Below are positions 55,326-64,000 of a DNA stretch of 64,000 nucleotides, piece by piece. The stretch spans positions 1,798,001-1,862,000 of the forward strand of contig OZ244968.1 of assembly GCA_965222645.1 (NCBI GenBank), written 5' to 3'. The notes beneath the pieces were generated by a model. It worked only from the letters and a program-made list of their open reading frames with translations, was not told the DNA's origin and did no database searches. How positions within the stretch are numbered: the stretch's first letter is position 1; each line of letters begins with the position of its first letter. Source of the stretch: JABDMH01 sp965222645. GTDB taxonomy: Bacteria > Bacteroidota > Bacteroidia > Chitinophagales > Saprospiraceae. Made by a program: the position numbers and the translations under genes.

Positions 55326-55943
55326 CTAAAACGCTGGCCTTTCTCTAAAAGTTGTATCTGTTCTCCTAGCCCAAAACTTTTTGGTCACCCATGAAGGCTG
55401 ATGATAATGTCTCGTACCTGATGCCTTAGAAAGCGCATTAGCCACAGCTCCAAAAATCGGTGGAAACGGAGGTTCTCCCATACCTGTGGGAGCTATTTCA
55501 TTCTGTACAAAATGCACTTCGATTTTTTTAGGTGCTTCACTCATCCGGATCATCCGGTATTTATCAAAATTTCTCTTCTCTGGTACTCCATCTTTAAATG
55601 TCATTGATCCAAAAAGTGCATTTCCAATACCATCTGTAATCGCTCCTTCTGCCATATTCGCTGCTGCATCGGGATTTACCACAATCCCACAGTCAATAGC
55701 TGCTGTCACCTTTTGAACAACGGGTTTACCCGCTTCTATCGTCATGTCCAACACGTGGGCCGCATACGTGTTGTGACAGAAATAAGCCGAAACCCCACGA
55801 TGTATACCAACCGGACTATTATCCCAATCCGACTTTTCCCTCACCAGCTCCAAAACTTCGGCATATCGGGCAGCATCGTAATCATTCTTCTCCCCTACGG
55901 GATCCTCTTTCGCCCTCTGCAGCAGGTTCAGGCGAAACTCAAA
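55326..55943 (-). pseudogene. 5'-truncated molybdopterin oxidoreductase large subunit (IorB/xanthine dehydrogenase-like)
   Basis: The open frame begins after a stop (55944-55946) and reads FEFRLNLLQRAKEDPVGEKN, then GIHRGVSAYFCHNTYAAHV, KVTAAIDCGIVVNPDAAANM, EGAITDGIGNALFGSMTFKD and NEIAPTGMGEPPFPPIFGAV. These are the last ~200 residues of isoquinoline 1-oxidoreductase beta/xanthine dehydrogenase-type proteins of about 700 residues, including the GMGEPP cofactor motif with active-site Glu. Nothing upstream belongs to the family, so roughly 500 residues are missing. The first in-frame start is a TTG at 55853. No small subunit is present. Confidence 0.82.
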
Positions 55944-56074
55944 TCAGGCCCACCCGCCAGTGCTGAAGATTTTAAAAACGATCGCCTGCCCGTACTTGTT
56001 TTTACAATTGTCATACCCTTCGGATTTTTTTAAAAAAAATAATTGCAAAAATCTACCAAAAGTAGGTATGCGGA

Positions 56075-57166
56075 TTATCGAGATATTACGTCCTCCAGGT
56101 TGAGGTCTCTTCCCGCATAGTACTCGATATTTTCAGGCACCATAATATCGAGGGGCATATATTGTAGTTTAGGTAAGTCAGTTTTTAATGTAAAGTATTT
56201 AATCAGGCTATTGAGCCCCTTGTATCCCATTAACATAGGGTTCTGATTTATCAGGTAATCGATATAGCCGAGGTTTAGATAATGGATATTCTGATCCAGT
56301 GAATCATAACCTACGATCTTGACTGCATGCTCATTTCGATCTCCAAAGTACTTGGCAATATGGTGTATTCTGGAAGCGCTGCTGTAAATGGCTTTGAGCC
56401 TGGGGAAACGTCGAATCTGTTCTCCCAAAACCCGGGCAACAGCATCCTCATCCTCAAACTCTTCAATTTCGCACGTAAATACTTCAACCTCAGATGCTGT
56501 TTTTCCAATGCAATCTCGAAAACCCTTTTCTTTCAACACCATGTGATAAGCGTTACGGAAGTTTTTCTCCAAAGGGATCATTAAGACCTGGTCCCCCGGT
56601 CCTAAATGCATGGACAACAACCTTGCAGCAAGTCTACCACTTTGATAAGAGTCTGGTCCTACGTAAGTCAAAAAAGACGATTCGTTGCTCTCCAGCAATG
56701 TATTGATCAGCGCATATTTTATATGATGGGCTTCCAGCGTGCGAACGAGCATTTTTCCTTCATTGAAAAAAACGGGCGCCAAAAGACAGGCATCGACATC
56801 CAGATCGATCTGCTCAAACTTATTCACGAAATCTTTCGCATCAAAAAGATCAAAATAGACCACATGACAACGGATATTGACATGACTGGTATACTCGATC
56901 GCCTGATCGATTCCCAGATGCACTGCATCCCAAAAAGGATCTTGATTACGCGCAGGCAAAAAACATGCAAAGGATGTGGCTTTTCTTTTTGACGCAAGGG
57001 CAGTAGCAAATACATTGGGTTCATAACCCAGATCTTCAGCGATCTTCAAAACCTTTTCCCTGGTTTTTGCAGCAACGCGACCCCGATTGTGCAATACACG
57101 ATCTACTGTACCGATCGAGACATTCGCAGCGCGAGCTATATCAATGATTCGTGTGGCCTGTTTCAT
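56075..57166 (-). CDS. LacI-family transcriptional regulator
   Basis: The protein has 363 residues. The N-terminal helix-turn-helix and hinge read RIIDIARAANVSIGTVDRVL and HNRGRVAAKTREKVLKIAED. The periplasmic-binding-protein-like core has FACFLPARNQDPFWDAVHLG and VKIVGYDSLDQNIHYLNLGY. It probably binds a sugar or sugar phosphate and represses the divergent SusC/SusD locus 3. Its start is 227 bases from SusC; that gap has a GTTAAC palindrome at 57284-57289 but no clear AAACGTTT box. Confidence 0.93.
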   Translation of the reverse strand: MKQATRIIDIARAANVSIGTVDRVLHNRGRVAAKTREKVLKIAEDLGYEPNVFATALASKRKATSFACFLPARNQDPFWDAVHLGIDQAIEYTSHVNIRCHVVYFDLFDAKDFVNKFEQIDLDVDACLLAPVFFNEGKMLVRTLEAHHIKYALINTLLESNESSFLTYVGPDSYQSGRLAARLLSMHLGPGDQVLMIPLEKNFRNAYHMVLKEKGFRDCIGKTASEVEVFTCEIEEFEDEDAVARVLGEQIRRFPRLKAIYSSASRIHHIAKYFGDRNEHAVKIVGYDSLDQNIHYLNLGYIDYLINQNPMLMGYKGLNSLIKYFTLKTDLPKLQYMPLDIMVPENIEYYAGRDLNLEDVISR

Positions 57167-57393
57167 AGTTGCTCAAGATCCATCTTTTCATTGGCTTCAA
57201 AAACTTTGCAAAGTATCAAATTTATTTTCGCACTCTCGATTCTTCTTGTATCTTAGTATATGTTTATTACGATTTGCGTGTACGTTAACACAAGTCAAAA
57301 CATACGCTGGGATGGCAGAAATGCTTGATTGTGACTTCTCAGAATTGCTTTCATCCCGTTTTCTCATGACTAATACTTCTTAAATCAACTGCT

Positions 57394-60300
57394 ATGAAGA
57401 AATTTTTTCTATTGAATTTGCTAATAGTCTGCTATTGCGGTCTCAACGCGCAAAGTGTGGCTGGATCAGTCTCCAATGACCAAGGTGAGCCCCTAATCGG
57501 AGCCAGCATCTTGGAAGTCGGAACCACTAATGGAACGGTGACTGATTTTGATGGCAACTACTCCCTAGACCTCATTACTTCATCTCCAAGGCTGACGATT
57601 TCTTACACCGGCCACCAAACGATAGAAGAGGATGTAGATGGACGGACCAACATCGATTTTGTCCTGGAGGTGGGTACAACACTTGATGAGGTAGTCGTAA
57701 CTGCTCTCGGTATCGAACGGGAGGAGCGGGCTCTTGGCTATGCCGTTCAAAAATTAGATGGAGGGGAAATCGTGAAATCCGCTACCGGCAACGTCTTGAA
57801 CTCGCTCTCCGGAAAAGTGGCTGGAGTCCAAATCTCCGAGCCCACCGGTATCGACGGAGGAACGATCCGGGTGACCATACGTGGGAATAACTCCCTGGTA
57901 CAGGGCAAGAATCAGCCTCTGATCATTGTAGATGGTGTCCCGATTGAAAATAGTATCTCCGGGGTTGGCGCAACTGCTTTGCTAAGTACAGATAATGGCA
58001 AGGATTGGGGATCCGGAATAAATAATATAAATACCTGGGATATCGAGGATGTGACTGTACTGAAAGGCCCGAATGCAGCTGCACTTTACGGCTCAAGAGG
58101 TGCAAATGGAGTAGTACTCATCACAACTAAAAAAGGCCAAAAATCCAAGGGCTTGGGGATCGACTTCAACATGAGTCAGATGGTGGTAAATCCGTATCGA
58201 TACAGGGACGTACAAAATGTTTTTGGTGAAGGAGGTTCATCCGACGTAGAGCCTACGTTTGATCAAGATGATCAAGGTAGAAATCTCTTGCCGCAGATTA
58301 GCTTTTGGGGTTCTGGAGCAAGCTGGGGGCCAGAAATGGACGGAACCCCAGTGCTCTGGTGGAATGGAGAGACACTCCCTTTCGAACCTCAACCGGATAA
58401 TGTCAAAAGTTTTTTCAGTAATGGACTACAGTCATCCTACAATGTTGCATTTTCCGGAGGAGGAGATGTGGGGAATCTGAGGGTCTCACTAACCCATAAG
58501 AATTCTGATCCCATTACTCCCAACAATAAGAGAGATCAGAATACAATAAATATAAATACGAATATAAATGTAACCGATCGACTTAGTGCAACTGCAAGTA
58601 TAAGTTATGTAGATGCATATTCTCTTAACTCCCCACACCTGGGCAACAGCGAAAGCTCGATTGGTAAGAACTTAACTTACAACTGGGGTCGAAGCTACCG
58701 ACCGGATCTGGAACGATATATATATAAGCAGAGTGATGGAACTCGAACACCTGCTGGTATTGGATATCCTAAAAATGATGCATTGGGAAGAGGACGGGGT
58801 AGAACAGGATCATTTTTCTGGAATTTGTTTGAGAGAAATGAGACACGTGATCGAGATAGAATGATCGGTTCCCTTGGACTAAGTTTTGATGTCAATGACT
58901 GGCTTGCGCTTGAAGGAAGAGTTGGGATTGATAATTATAACGATGATAATGAGTTCAGGGGAACACCCGTCGACATCGATAGGGTGCTGGGCGGTCGATA
59001 CAGTCATGTGCTGGCACAGAATAGAATCCAAAACCACACGGCGTTTTTACGTCTTAAGGAGCAGGAGGTGACCAGCAATATTAGCATGTCTGCAAATATT
59101 GGTGGTGAGTACTACAGTCGGTCCTATTACCAAATTGGTGGGCGCAACGGAAACAGAAACTTCGTTTTTCCTAATCTCTATAGTTTTAAGAATGTCGATT
59201 TTCCTGATAATATCGGATCTGGTTATGCTTCAAACCAATTATTATCTTCTGAAGACCGGTTTGATAAAGAAATTCAGTCTGTTTTTGGTTCGCTTGATTT
59301 TAATTATGGCAACTATCTATTCCTTCAGGTGACCGGTAGAAATGATTGGTCATCTACCTTACCTCAAGGAAATAATAGCTATTTCTATCCCTCGGTATCA
59401 CTGGGATTTGATATAACCGAGGCATTCGATATTACAGACAATACCTTATCATTTGCCAAGCTTAGATTAGCGTATGCAAGAGTGGGAAATGACACCGATC
59501 CATATCAGACCGGTGCCCGCCTCGGTAGTGGAAATTATGCAGGTGCCCCCTTTGCGACTGTAAGCGGGACCATCCCTCCTTTGGATTTGCAACCCGAACA
59601 GCAGAATTCATACGAGGTAGGTCTGGATCTGCGACTGTTTAACAACAGGGCGAGTCTGGATATGACATACTATAACATCAAATCGTTCGATCAGATTTTG
59701 GATGCACCGGTACCTCTGAGTTCGGGTTATTCAAAATTGAGATTTAATACCGGTGAGCTAAGGAACAGAGGATTTGAATTCCTCCTGGGCTTAAATCCGG
59801 TACGTACTCGAGATCTTTCCTGGGATATCGGCATCAACTTTAGCCGCAATGTCAATTTTGTGGAGAGTCTGACCGAAGGTGCAGAACAGTTAATCTTGGG
59901 TAGCAATCTCTTTGGAAATTTTGGACCATCGATAGTTGCTCGTCCTGGTGAACAGTTTGGTACGATCATCGGTTGGGATTACGTCTACTTTGACAAAAAT
60001 GGAAATGGTGAAACTGATGATAGTGAAAGGGTACCCGAAAACCGGATCATAGATGCGGATGGTAAATGGTATGAAGTATCCAGCGATCGGGTTCCCCTTG
60101 GAAATGCAAGTCCGGATTGGCTGGCAGGTATCAGAAATACACTTACCTGGAAGTCATTTACATTGAGCTCAGTAATCGATGTAAAAAAAGGTGGCGATAC
60201 ATTCTGGGGTAGCTATGCAACAGCGGTTGGTTTTGGTCAGTCGCCACAGACCCTGGAGGGCAGAAATGCAGAACACGGTGGCCAGCCCTGGACAGATGAC

Positions 60301-60693
60301 ATGGGTGTCACCCACAGCAACGGCTTGCTAAAACCCGGTGTATATGCTGACGGATCACCAAATACCAAAGTAGTACCAATGCGCTATACCCATTTGGATG
60401 TCTTTAGCTGGGGGCCTGGAATCACTACACCATTTATCAGTGACAATTCTTTCGTAAAAATGAGGGAGCTTAGTCTCTCATATGATTTCCCACAATCACT
60501 GGTAGGTAAGCTGGGTTTCCTTCAGCGTGCAAGCGTGACATTGATAGGACGTAACCTGTTTTACTTATGGGATCGTGCTCCTGACAATCTTGATCCTGAA
60601 GGACTTTCTGGAGCAGGATATAATCAAGGTATTGAGTGGGGGCAACTGCCCGGAACCAGGCAGTATGGTGTCGTTCTAAATACAGGTTTCTAA
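57394..60693 (+). CDS. SusC/RagA-type TonB-linked outer-membrane transporter (locus 3)
   Basis: The protein has 1,099 residues: signal peptide (MKKFFLLNLLIVCYCGLNAQ), regulatory-like domain (VAGSVSNDQGEPLIGASILE), LDEVVVTALGIEREERALGY, plug with NSLSGKVAGVQISEPTGIDG and VTVLKGPNAAALYGSRGANG, and a barrel ending in the terminal VVLNTGF. It is larger than locus 1 and 2 copies, with long extracellular segments in the middle (GEGGSSDVEPTFDQDDQGRN). It is likely regulated by the divergent LacI protein. SusD follows after 31 bases. Confidence 0.95.
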   Translation: MKKFFLLNLLIVCYCGLNAQSVAGSVSNDQGEPLIGASILEVGTTNGTVTDFDGNYSLDLITSSPRLTISYTGHQTIEEDVDGRTNIDFVLEVGTTLDEVVVTALGIEREERALGYAVQKLDGGEIVKSATGNVLNSLSGKVAGVQISEPTGIDGGTIRVTIRGNNSLVQGKNQPLIIVDGVPIENSISGVGATALLSTDNGKDWGSGINNINTWDIEDVTVLKGPNAAALYGSRGANGVVLITTKKGQKSKGLGIDFNMSQMVVNPYRYRDVQNVFGEGGSSDVEPTFDQDDQGRNLLPQISFWGSGASWGPEMDGTPVLWWNGETLPFEPQPDNVKSFFSNGLQSSYNVAFSGGGDVGNLRVSLTHKNSDPITPNNKRDQNTININTNINVTDRLSATASISYVDAYSLNSPHLGNSESSIGKNLTYNWGRSYRPDLERYIYKQSDGTRTPAGIGYPKNDALGRGRGRTGSFFWNLFERNETRDRDRMIGSLGLSFDVNDWLALEGRVGIDNYNDDNEFRGTPVDIDRVLGGRYSHVLAQNRIQNHTAFLRLKEQEVTSNISMSANIGGEYYSRSYYQIGGRNGNRNFVFPNLYSFKNVDFPDNIGSGYASNQLLSSEDRFDKEIQSVFGSLDFNYGNYLFLQVTGRNDWSSTLPQGNNSYFYPSVSLGFDITEAFDITDNTLSFAKLRLAYARVGNDTDPYQTGARLGSGNYAGAPFATVSGTIPPLDLQPEQQNSYEVGLDLRLFNNRASLDMTYYNIKSFDQILDAPVPLSSGYSKLRFNTGELRNRGFEFLLGLNPVRTRDLSWDIGINFSRNVNFVESLTEGAEQLILGSNLFGNFGPSIVARPGEQFGTIIGWDYVYFDKNGNGETDDSERVPENRIIDADGKWYEVSSDRVPLGNASPDWLAGIRNTLTWKSFTLSSVIDVKKGGDTFWGSYATAVGFGQSPQTLEGRNAEHGGQPWTDDMGVTHSNGLLKPGVYADGSPNTKVVPMRYTHLDVFSWGPGITTPFISDNSFVKMRELSLSYDFPQSLVGKLGFLQRASVTLIGRNLFYLWDRAPDNLDPEGLSGAGYNQGIEWGQLPGTRQYGVVLNTGF

Positions 60694-60724
60694 ACTTATT
60701 TTGAATAATTTAATCATTCGAAAA

Positions 60725-62353
60725 ATGAATAAATCAATTATAAAATTCGTCGGGTTACTGCTTGTATTTGCATTTACTCAAATACAGTGCACGGACGATT
60801 TTGAGGATCTGAATAAGGATCCTTTTAATCCGGAGTCTTCTACTCCAGCATTATTATTTAATTCGATTTCCCGTCAAATTCCATTGCGAGGCAGTGGCGA
60901 CAATGTACTCTATATTCAGAACCATCATTCTTATGATTGGGCACAATTAAGTGCTAGTGATCTCGACGAAGATTTTGAGGTGGAGGTCAATGTACGTGGT
61001 ATTGAGTCTATCTGGCGTAGTTATTATAACTCAATGCGAGATATACGGGCTATCGAAGTAGATTTTGACGAAATTGATGCCGGACCTAATGGCTATCTAA
61101 ATGTAAATCGACGGGCTATCCTCGATATCGTCTCGGCCTTAATGACCTTACGCACTACAGACTTGTATGGAGATATGCCCTACACAGATGCAGGTCAGGG
61201 AAAAAATGCCTCAGAGCAAATTTTCAGACCTCGGTATGACTCACAGGAGAGTATCTATAGAGATGCCCTAGCAAAGCTCGAAAATGCCAGTAAGACCATC
61301 GATATTGCCAATAATGCTCCCGATGGTCAGTCCTATTTCAAATATGGAAAGGGTGAGACAATTTTCAATAGTGATATGACCAAATGGCAAAAACTTGCCA
61401 ACACATTGATTTTGCGTTACGCCGCTAAAATCTCCAATGTGGATGAGGCAGAGACACGGAGATTAATGTCGCTTGTCCTTGACGGCAATCTTCCTCTACC
61501 CGAAAATGATGACGAAGTATTGAAATTTTCAAACGACCTACAAGGTGTAGAAGGAAGGGTCTACTGGGCATGGGAATTTTATGGGGGTATAAGAATGGGA
61601 GAGAACATTTGGAACCACATGAGCACCACAGATGCTACGGATGGAAGCGGAATCTTTGATCCCCGGGCATATGTTTTCTTCGAGACCAACGCAGACGATC
61701 AATGGGTGTTTGCGCCGCAGTCACCAGATGAAAGAGAAGATTTTACCGGTCATCCATACATCACAGAAAGAAATCAGGATCCGGGAGGATTTGAACATAG
61801 AGGTAATTACAGCGGATTTGACTTTTTACTGGTAAGTGACCGTGATCATGGAGTTGATTTCCAGACTAGTTTTGCAGAAGTGTGCTTTTTACGGGCTGAA
61901 GCATATCAAAGGGGATGGGCAAATGGAGATCCCAAAGAGTGGTATGAGAAGGGAATCACCTCATCAATTAACAGATGGTATTCACAAACTACCAATAAAT
62001 GGTATGAAGAATTTGGCATCGAAAAGCCCACTGTAACCGAGGAGGATATTGCGGCATACATCAATCATGAGAGGGTAGCATGGAATGAGGCCGAGGGACT
62101 TAAGCAAATCCACACTCAGCTTTGGATCGATTATTTCCTCTTACCAAATGAAGCATGGTTTTTGGCACGCAGATCCGGTTTAATCCCGATGCTTGACACA
62201 AGGTTTAAACAAGGTAGTGCTCCGATCGGCATGCCTACTAGAATTGTTTATCCGGAAGATGAAAAGAATAATAATCAGGTAAATTATCAAGAGGCCTCAT
62301 CAAGATATAGCGAGGGTGATTCTTATTTCAGCAAACTTTGGTGGGATAAATAG
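60725..62353 (+). CDS. SusD/RagB-type outer-membrane lipoprotein (locus 3)
   Basis: The protein has 542 residues from ATG 60725; the frame is open eight codons upstream to a TTG. The lipoprotein signal is MNKSIIKFVGLLLVFAFTQI followed by a Cys. Typical SusD-like_2 features are DLNKDPFNPESSTPALLFNS, MTLRTTDLYGDMPYTDAGQG and LRAEAYQRGWANGDPKEWYE with a final RIVYPEDEKNNNQVNYQEAS. It forms the substrate-binding lid of the locus 3 importer. Confidence 0.93.
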   Translation: MNKSIIKFVGLLLVFAFTQIQCTDDFEDLNKDPFNPESSTPALLFNSISRQIPLRGSGDNVLYIQNHHSYDWAQLSASDLDEDFEVEVNVRGIESIWRSYYNSMRDIRAIEVDFDEIDAGPNGYLNVNRRAILDIVSALMTLRTTDLYGDMPYTDAGQGKNASEQIFRPRYDSQESIYRDALAKLENASKTIDIANNAPDGQSYFKYGKGETIFNSDMTKWQKLANTLILRYAAKISNVDEAETRRLMSLVLDGNLPLPENDDEVLKFSNDLQGVEGRVYWAWEFYGGIRMGENIWNHMSTTDATDGSGIFDPRAYVFFETNADDQWVFAPQSPDEREDFTGHPYITERNQDPGGFEHRGNYSGFDFLLVSDRDHGVDFQTSFAEVCFLRAEAYQRGWANGDPKEWYEKGITSSINRWYSQTTNKWYEEFGIEKPTVTEEDIAAYINHERVAWNEAEGLKQIHTQLWIDYFLLPNEAWFLARRSGLIPMLDTRFKQGSAPIGMPTRIVYPEDEKNNNQVNYQEASSRYSEGDSYFSKLWWDK

Positions 62354-62397
62354 TTAATCTTGTCTTAAAGTACAGGCAAATAGATAATAATTTGGGG

Positions 62398-62430
62398 AGC
62401 CTTACTGTTTACGCAGTAGGGCTTCTTTTA
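62398..62430 (+). terminator. Rho-independent terminator after SusD of locus 3
   Basis: AGCCTTACTG (62398-62407) pairs with CAGTAGGGCT (62414-62423), one pair being G-T, around a 6-base loop. TCTTTTATT follows. It lies 45 bases after the SusD stop and 15 bases before the MORN gene start, so it should separate the two units. Confidence 0.75.
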
Positions 62431-62444
62431 TTATTCTCACTATC

Positions 62445-63116
62445 ATGTCAAAAAGTCTCCTGCTGAATGCACTCATTTTCATCCTCCTTTGTACGAGTGG
62501 TGAAGGCATGGCACAAGATAATTGCCAGGTCTTACTGGAAAAAATTGCCGAAAAATACTCAGGTGATTGCAAGAAGAAAAAAGCGCATGGAATTGGTGTT
62601 GCCATAGGAGAAGACAAATACGAGGGAGAATTTCGAAAAGGATGGCCTGAAGGATCCGGAACTTATACCTGGTCAAGCGGAGATATATTCAAGGGAAATT
62701 TTAAAAGAGGGAAAAGGAATGGCAAGGGAACCTTAACACATGCCAATGGAGATGTGGTGAAAGGATACTGGGCAGAAGATATCTATCTAGGACAATATCA
62801 ATATACACATAAATTATTGGGATCATCACTCGATGTTTCAAAAGTGAATTTCAAACGGGAGTCCCAGGGCAATACCATCGTAATCACATCACTTACTTTG
62901 GGTAAAAGACAACCCAATCCCGATTTCCAAATAGAAGTAAAAGAAGGCGCCTACCTTCGTACCGAAAAAAAATCAGATTCCTATCGATTACTCGGCGTGC
63001 AATACCCCTTCAATGCTGAAATCAGATTTCCAAATCAAAATAAATATTTTATAGTCCACATCACACAAGAAGGGCATTGGGACATTTCAGTCGATTGTAG
63101 ACCAAATTTTAGGTAA
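62445..63116 (+). CDS. MORN-repeat secreted protein
   Basis: The protein has 223 residues. A signal peptide (MSKSLLLNALIFILLCTSGEGMAQ) precedes three MORN-type repeats around residues 55-120: YEGEFRKGWPEGSGTYTWSS, FKGNFKRGKRNGKGTLTHAN and a third, shorter, VKGYWAEDIYLGQY. The C-terminal 100 residues form a beta-rich domain of unknown family. MORN repeats bind membranes or proteins; here an exported envelope role is likely. It sits between SusD and the third VCBS gene on the same strand. Confidence 0.8.
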   Translation: MSKSLLLNALIFILLCTSGEGMAQDNCQVLLEKIAEKYSGDCKKKKAHGIGVAIGEDKYEGEFRKGWPEGSGTYTWSSGDIFKGNFKRGKRNGKGTLTHANGDVVKGYWAEDIYLGQYQYTHKLLGSSLDVSKVNFKRESQGNTIVITSLTLGKRQPNPDFQIEVKEGAYLRTEKKSDSYRLLGVQYPFNAEIRFPNQNKYFIVHITQEGHWDISVDCRPNFR

Positions 63117-63145
63117 ATTGCGTACCTAAAATAAATCCTGTTAGA

Positions 63146-64000
63146 GTGCAAAAGGGATTACTCACATCTTTTCTATTTTTATTTCTTCTTTTTATTTCAA
63201 GCACAAGTGAGATTGGTAATTTGTCCACCCCACTCTTTCGGCTCGTACCTGCCGAGAAAAGTCGGGTTTATTTCAAAAACTCCGTTGAAGATACAAAGGA
63301 GACAAATTTTTTAATATATGAGACCATGTATAACGGGGGTGGTGTGGGTGTGGGTGACATAAATAATGATGGTCTGGCCGATATTTATTTTGCGGGCAAT
63401 CAGGTACCGGATCAACTCTATCTCAACCTTGGGGATCTTCGATTTAAGGAAATAACGCAGGAAGCAGGCATTCAGGACTACGGTGGCTGGTCATCCGGGA
63501 TTACAATGGTCGATATAAATCAGGACGGATGGTTAGACATTTACGTCTGTAAAACACTTTATGACTCTAAACCCGACTTAAGGGCAAATGAGCTTTATGT
63601 CAATCAAAGAGACGGAACCTTTAGCGAAGAAGCAGCAGCATGGGGTATAGCTGATCAGTGGCGATCACAACAGGCTCTATTTGTCGATTATGATCTGGAT
63701 GGAGATGAAGATTTATTCCTTGTAAATCAACCGCCAAATCCAGCGTTATTGTCTCCGTTGCATGGTCAGGATTGGCTGGATCCAAAGCTGGGCTGCCGGC
63801 TCTATCGCAACGATCTGCGCTCCTTTACCGATGTTACAGAAGAAGCAGGGGTGAGCAATCGAGGTTATGGTCTGAGTGCAGTATCTACAGATTTCAATCG
63901 AGATGGCTGGCCCGATATTTATGTAGCCAATGATTACGATAGCCCGGATTTTCTATACATAAATAACGGGGACGGTACTTTGGATAACGTGATCAACGAA
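63146..64000 (+). CDS. Large VCBS/FG-GAP repeat protein, ASPIC/UnbV (CRTAC1-like) family; 3' end outside window
   Basis: The frame runs 285 codons from GTG 63146 to the right edge without a stop. The start is chosen because it precedes a hydrophobic signal (VQKGLLTSFLFLFLLFIS). The first propeller then shows GVGDINNDGLADIYFAGNQV, TMVDINQDGWLDIYVCKT, VDYDLDGDEDLFLVNQ and TDFNRDGWPDIYVANDYD. It is the N-terminal quarter of the same family as 1-3247 and 17934-21239. GTG starts are used in all three copies. It follows the MORN gene by 29 bases. Confidence 0.87.
   Translation, partial: MQKGLLTSFLFLFLLFISSTSEIGNLSTPLFRLVPAEKSRVYFKNSVEDTKETNFLIYETMYNGGGVGVGDINNDGLADIYFAGNQVPDQLYLNLGDLRFKEITQEAGIQDYGGWSSGITMVDINQDGWLDIYVCKTLYDSKPDLRANELYVNQRDGTFSEEAAAWGIADQWRSQQALFVDYDLDGDEDLFLVNQPPNPALLSPLHGQDWLDPKLGCRLYRNDLRSFTDVTEEAGVSNRGYGLSAVSTDFNRDGWPDIYVANDYDSPDFLYINNGDGTLDNVINE

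Noticed and set aside
57284..57289. GTTAAC palindrome as the LacI operator of locus 3
   Set aside because: A six-base palindrome is too short to support alone, and flanks are not symmetric.
1..64000. tRNA, rRNA and prophage genes
   Set aside because: I scanned for T-loop-like and rRNA-like sequence and for phage structural genes and saw none; absence is by eye only.

Overview
The window looks like a chromosome segment of a free-living, probably marine Bacteroidota bacterium of the Saprospiria/Lewinella type. The support is three SusC/SusD pairs, type IX secretion C-terminal sorting domains, many lipoproteins, large FG-GAP/VCBS proteins with ASPIC/UnbV-type organisation, a LytS/LytTR pair and formylglycine sulfatases. 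No rRNA, tRNA, CRISPR array, prophage or plasmid backbone was seen. The taxonomic placement is inference from gene content.

Layout. 1-4859: a large VCBS-repeat protein running off the left edge, divergent from an FG-GAP/PQQ-like lipoprotein. 5001-5731: a small ORF followed by a polyvalent-type protein kinase-like domain. 5964-8442: one intact AAA/DUF4143 ATPase beside three broken genes (a WYL regulator, a second ATPase with a mutated Walker A, and a DUF4143 tail). 8624-12579: a TonB-C/T9SS protein, a pyrimidine-dimer glycosylase-like protein, an antitoxin with a frameshifted PIN toxin, and a two-domain VOC protein. 12581-17284: an unusually long pyruvate:ferredoxin oxidoreductase. 17422-21239: a retropepsin-like protein and a second VCBS protein. 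21352-26061: SusD/SusC locus 1. 26366-30519: an FGGY sugar kinase and lutABC, divergent from locus 1. 30741-34226: a TerC - ApbE - exonuclease - MbnP-like operon. 34411-35868: a DUF234-type ATPase. 36550-41158: two sulfatases and an Omp28/thioredoxin-like T9SS cargo. 41211-43468: a PHP phosphodiesterase and a Gfo/Idh/MocA oxidoreductase. 43557-45113: a REP-type hairpin array split around a Y1/RAYT transposase gene. 45139-51090: SusC/SusD locus 2 with two accessory lipoproteins, divergent from a LytS/LytTR pair (51650-53602). 53693-55943: a TlpA-like lipoprotein and a 5'-truncated molybdopterin oxidoreductase remnant. 56075-62353: a LacI regulator divergent from SusC/SusD locus 3. 62445-64000: a MORN-repeat protein and a third VCBS protein running off the right edge.

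How it fits together. Most of the window serves acquisition of complex, probably sulfated glycans: surface SusCD import, sulfatases, an FGGY kinase, and LutABC, which oxidises the L-lactate formed by deoxysugar breakdown. Control is by local LacI and LytTR regulators. LacI-style AAACGTTT palindromes occur upstream of locus 1 and of the sulfatases. The accessory stretches (5-8.5 kb, 11 kb, 43.5-45.1 kb, 55.3-55.9 kb) carry gene decay and mobile or selfish DNA. The best candidate for an unusual system is the two-hairpin REP array with its transposase; second is the small-ORF/polyvalent-kinase pair.
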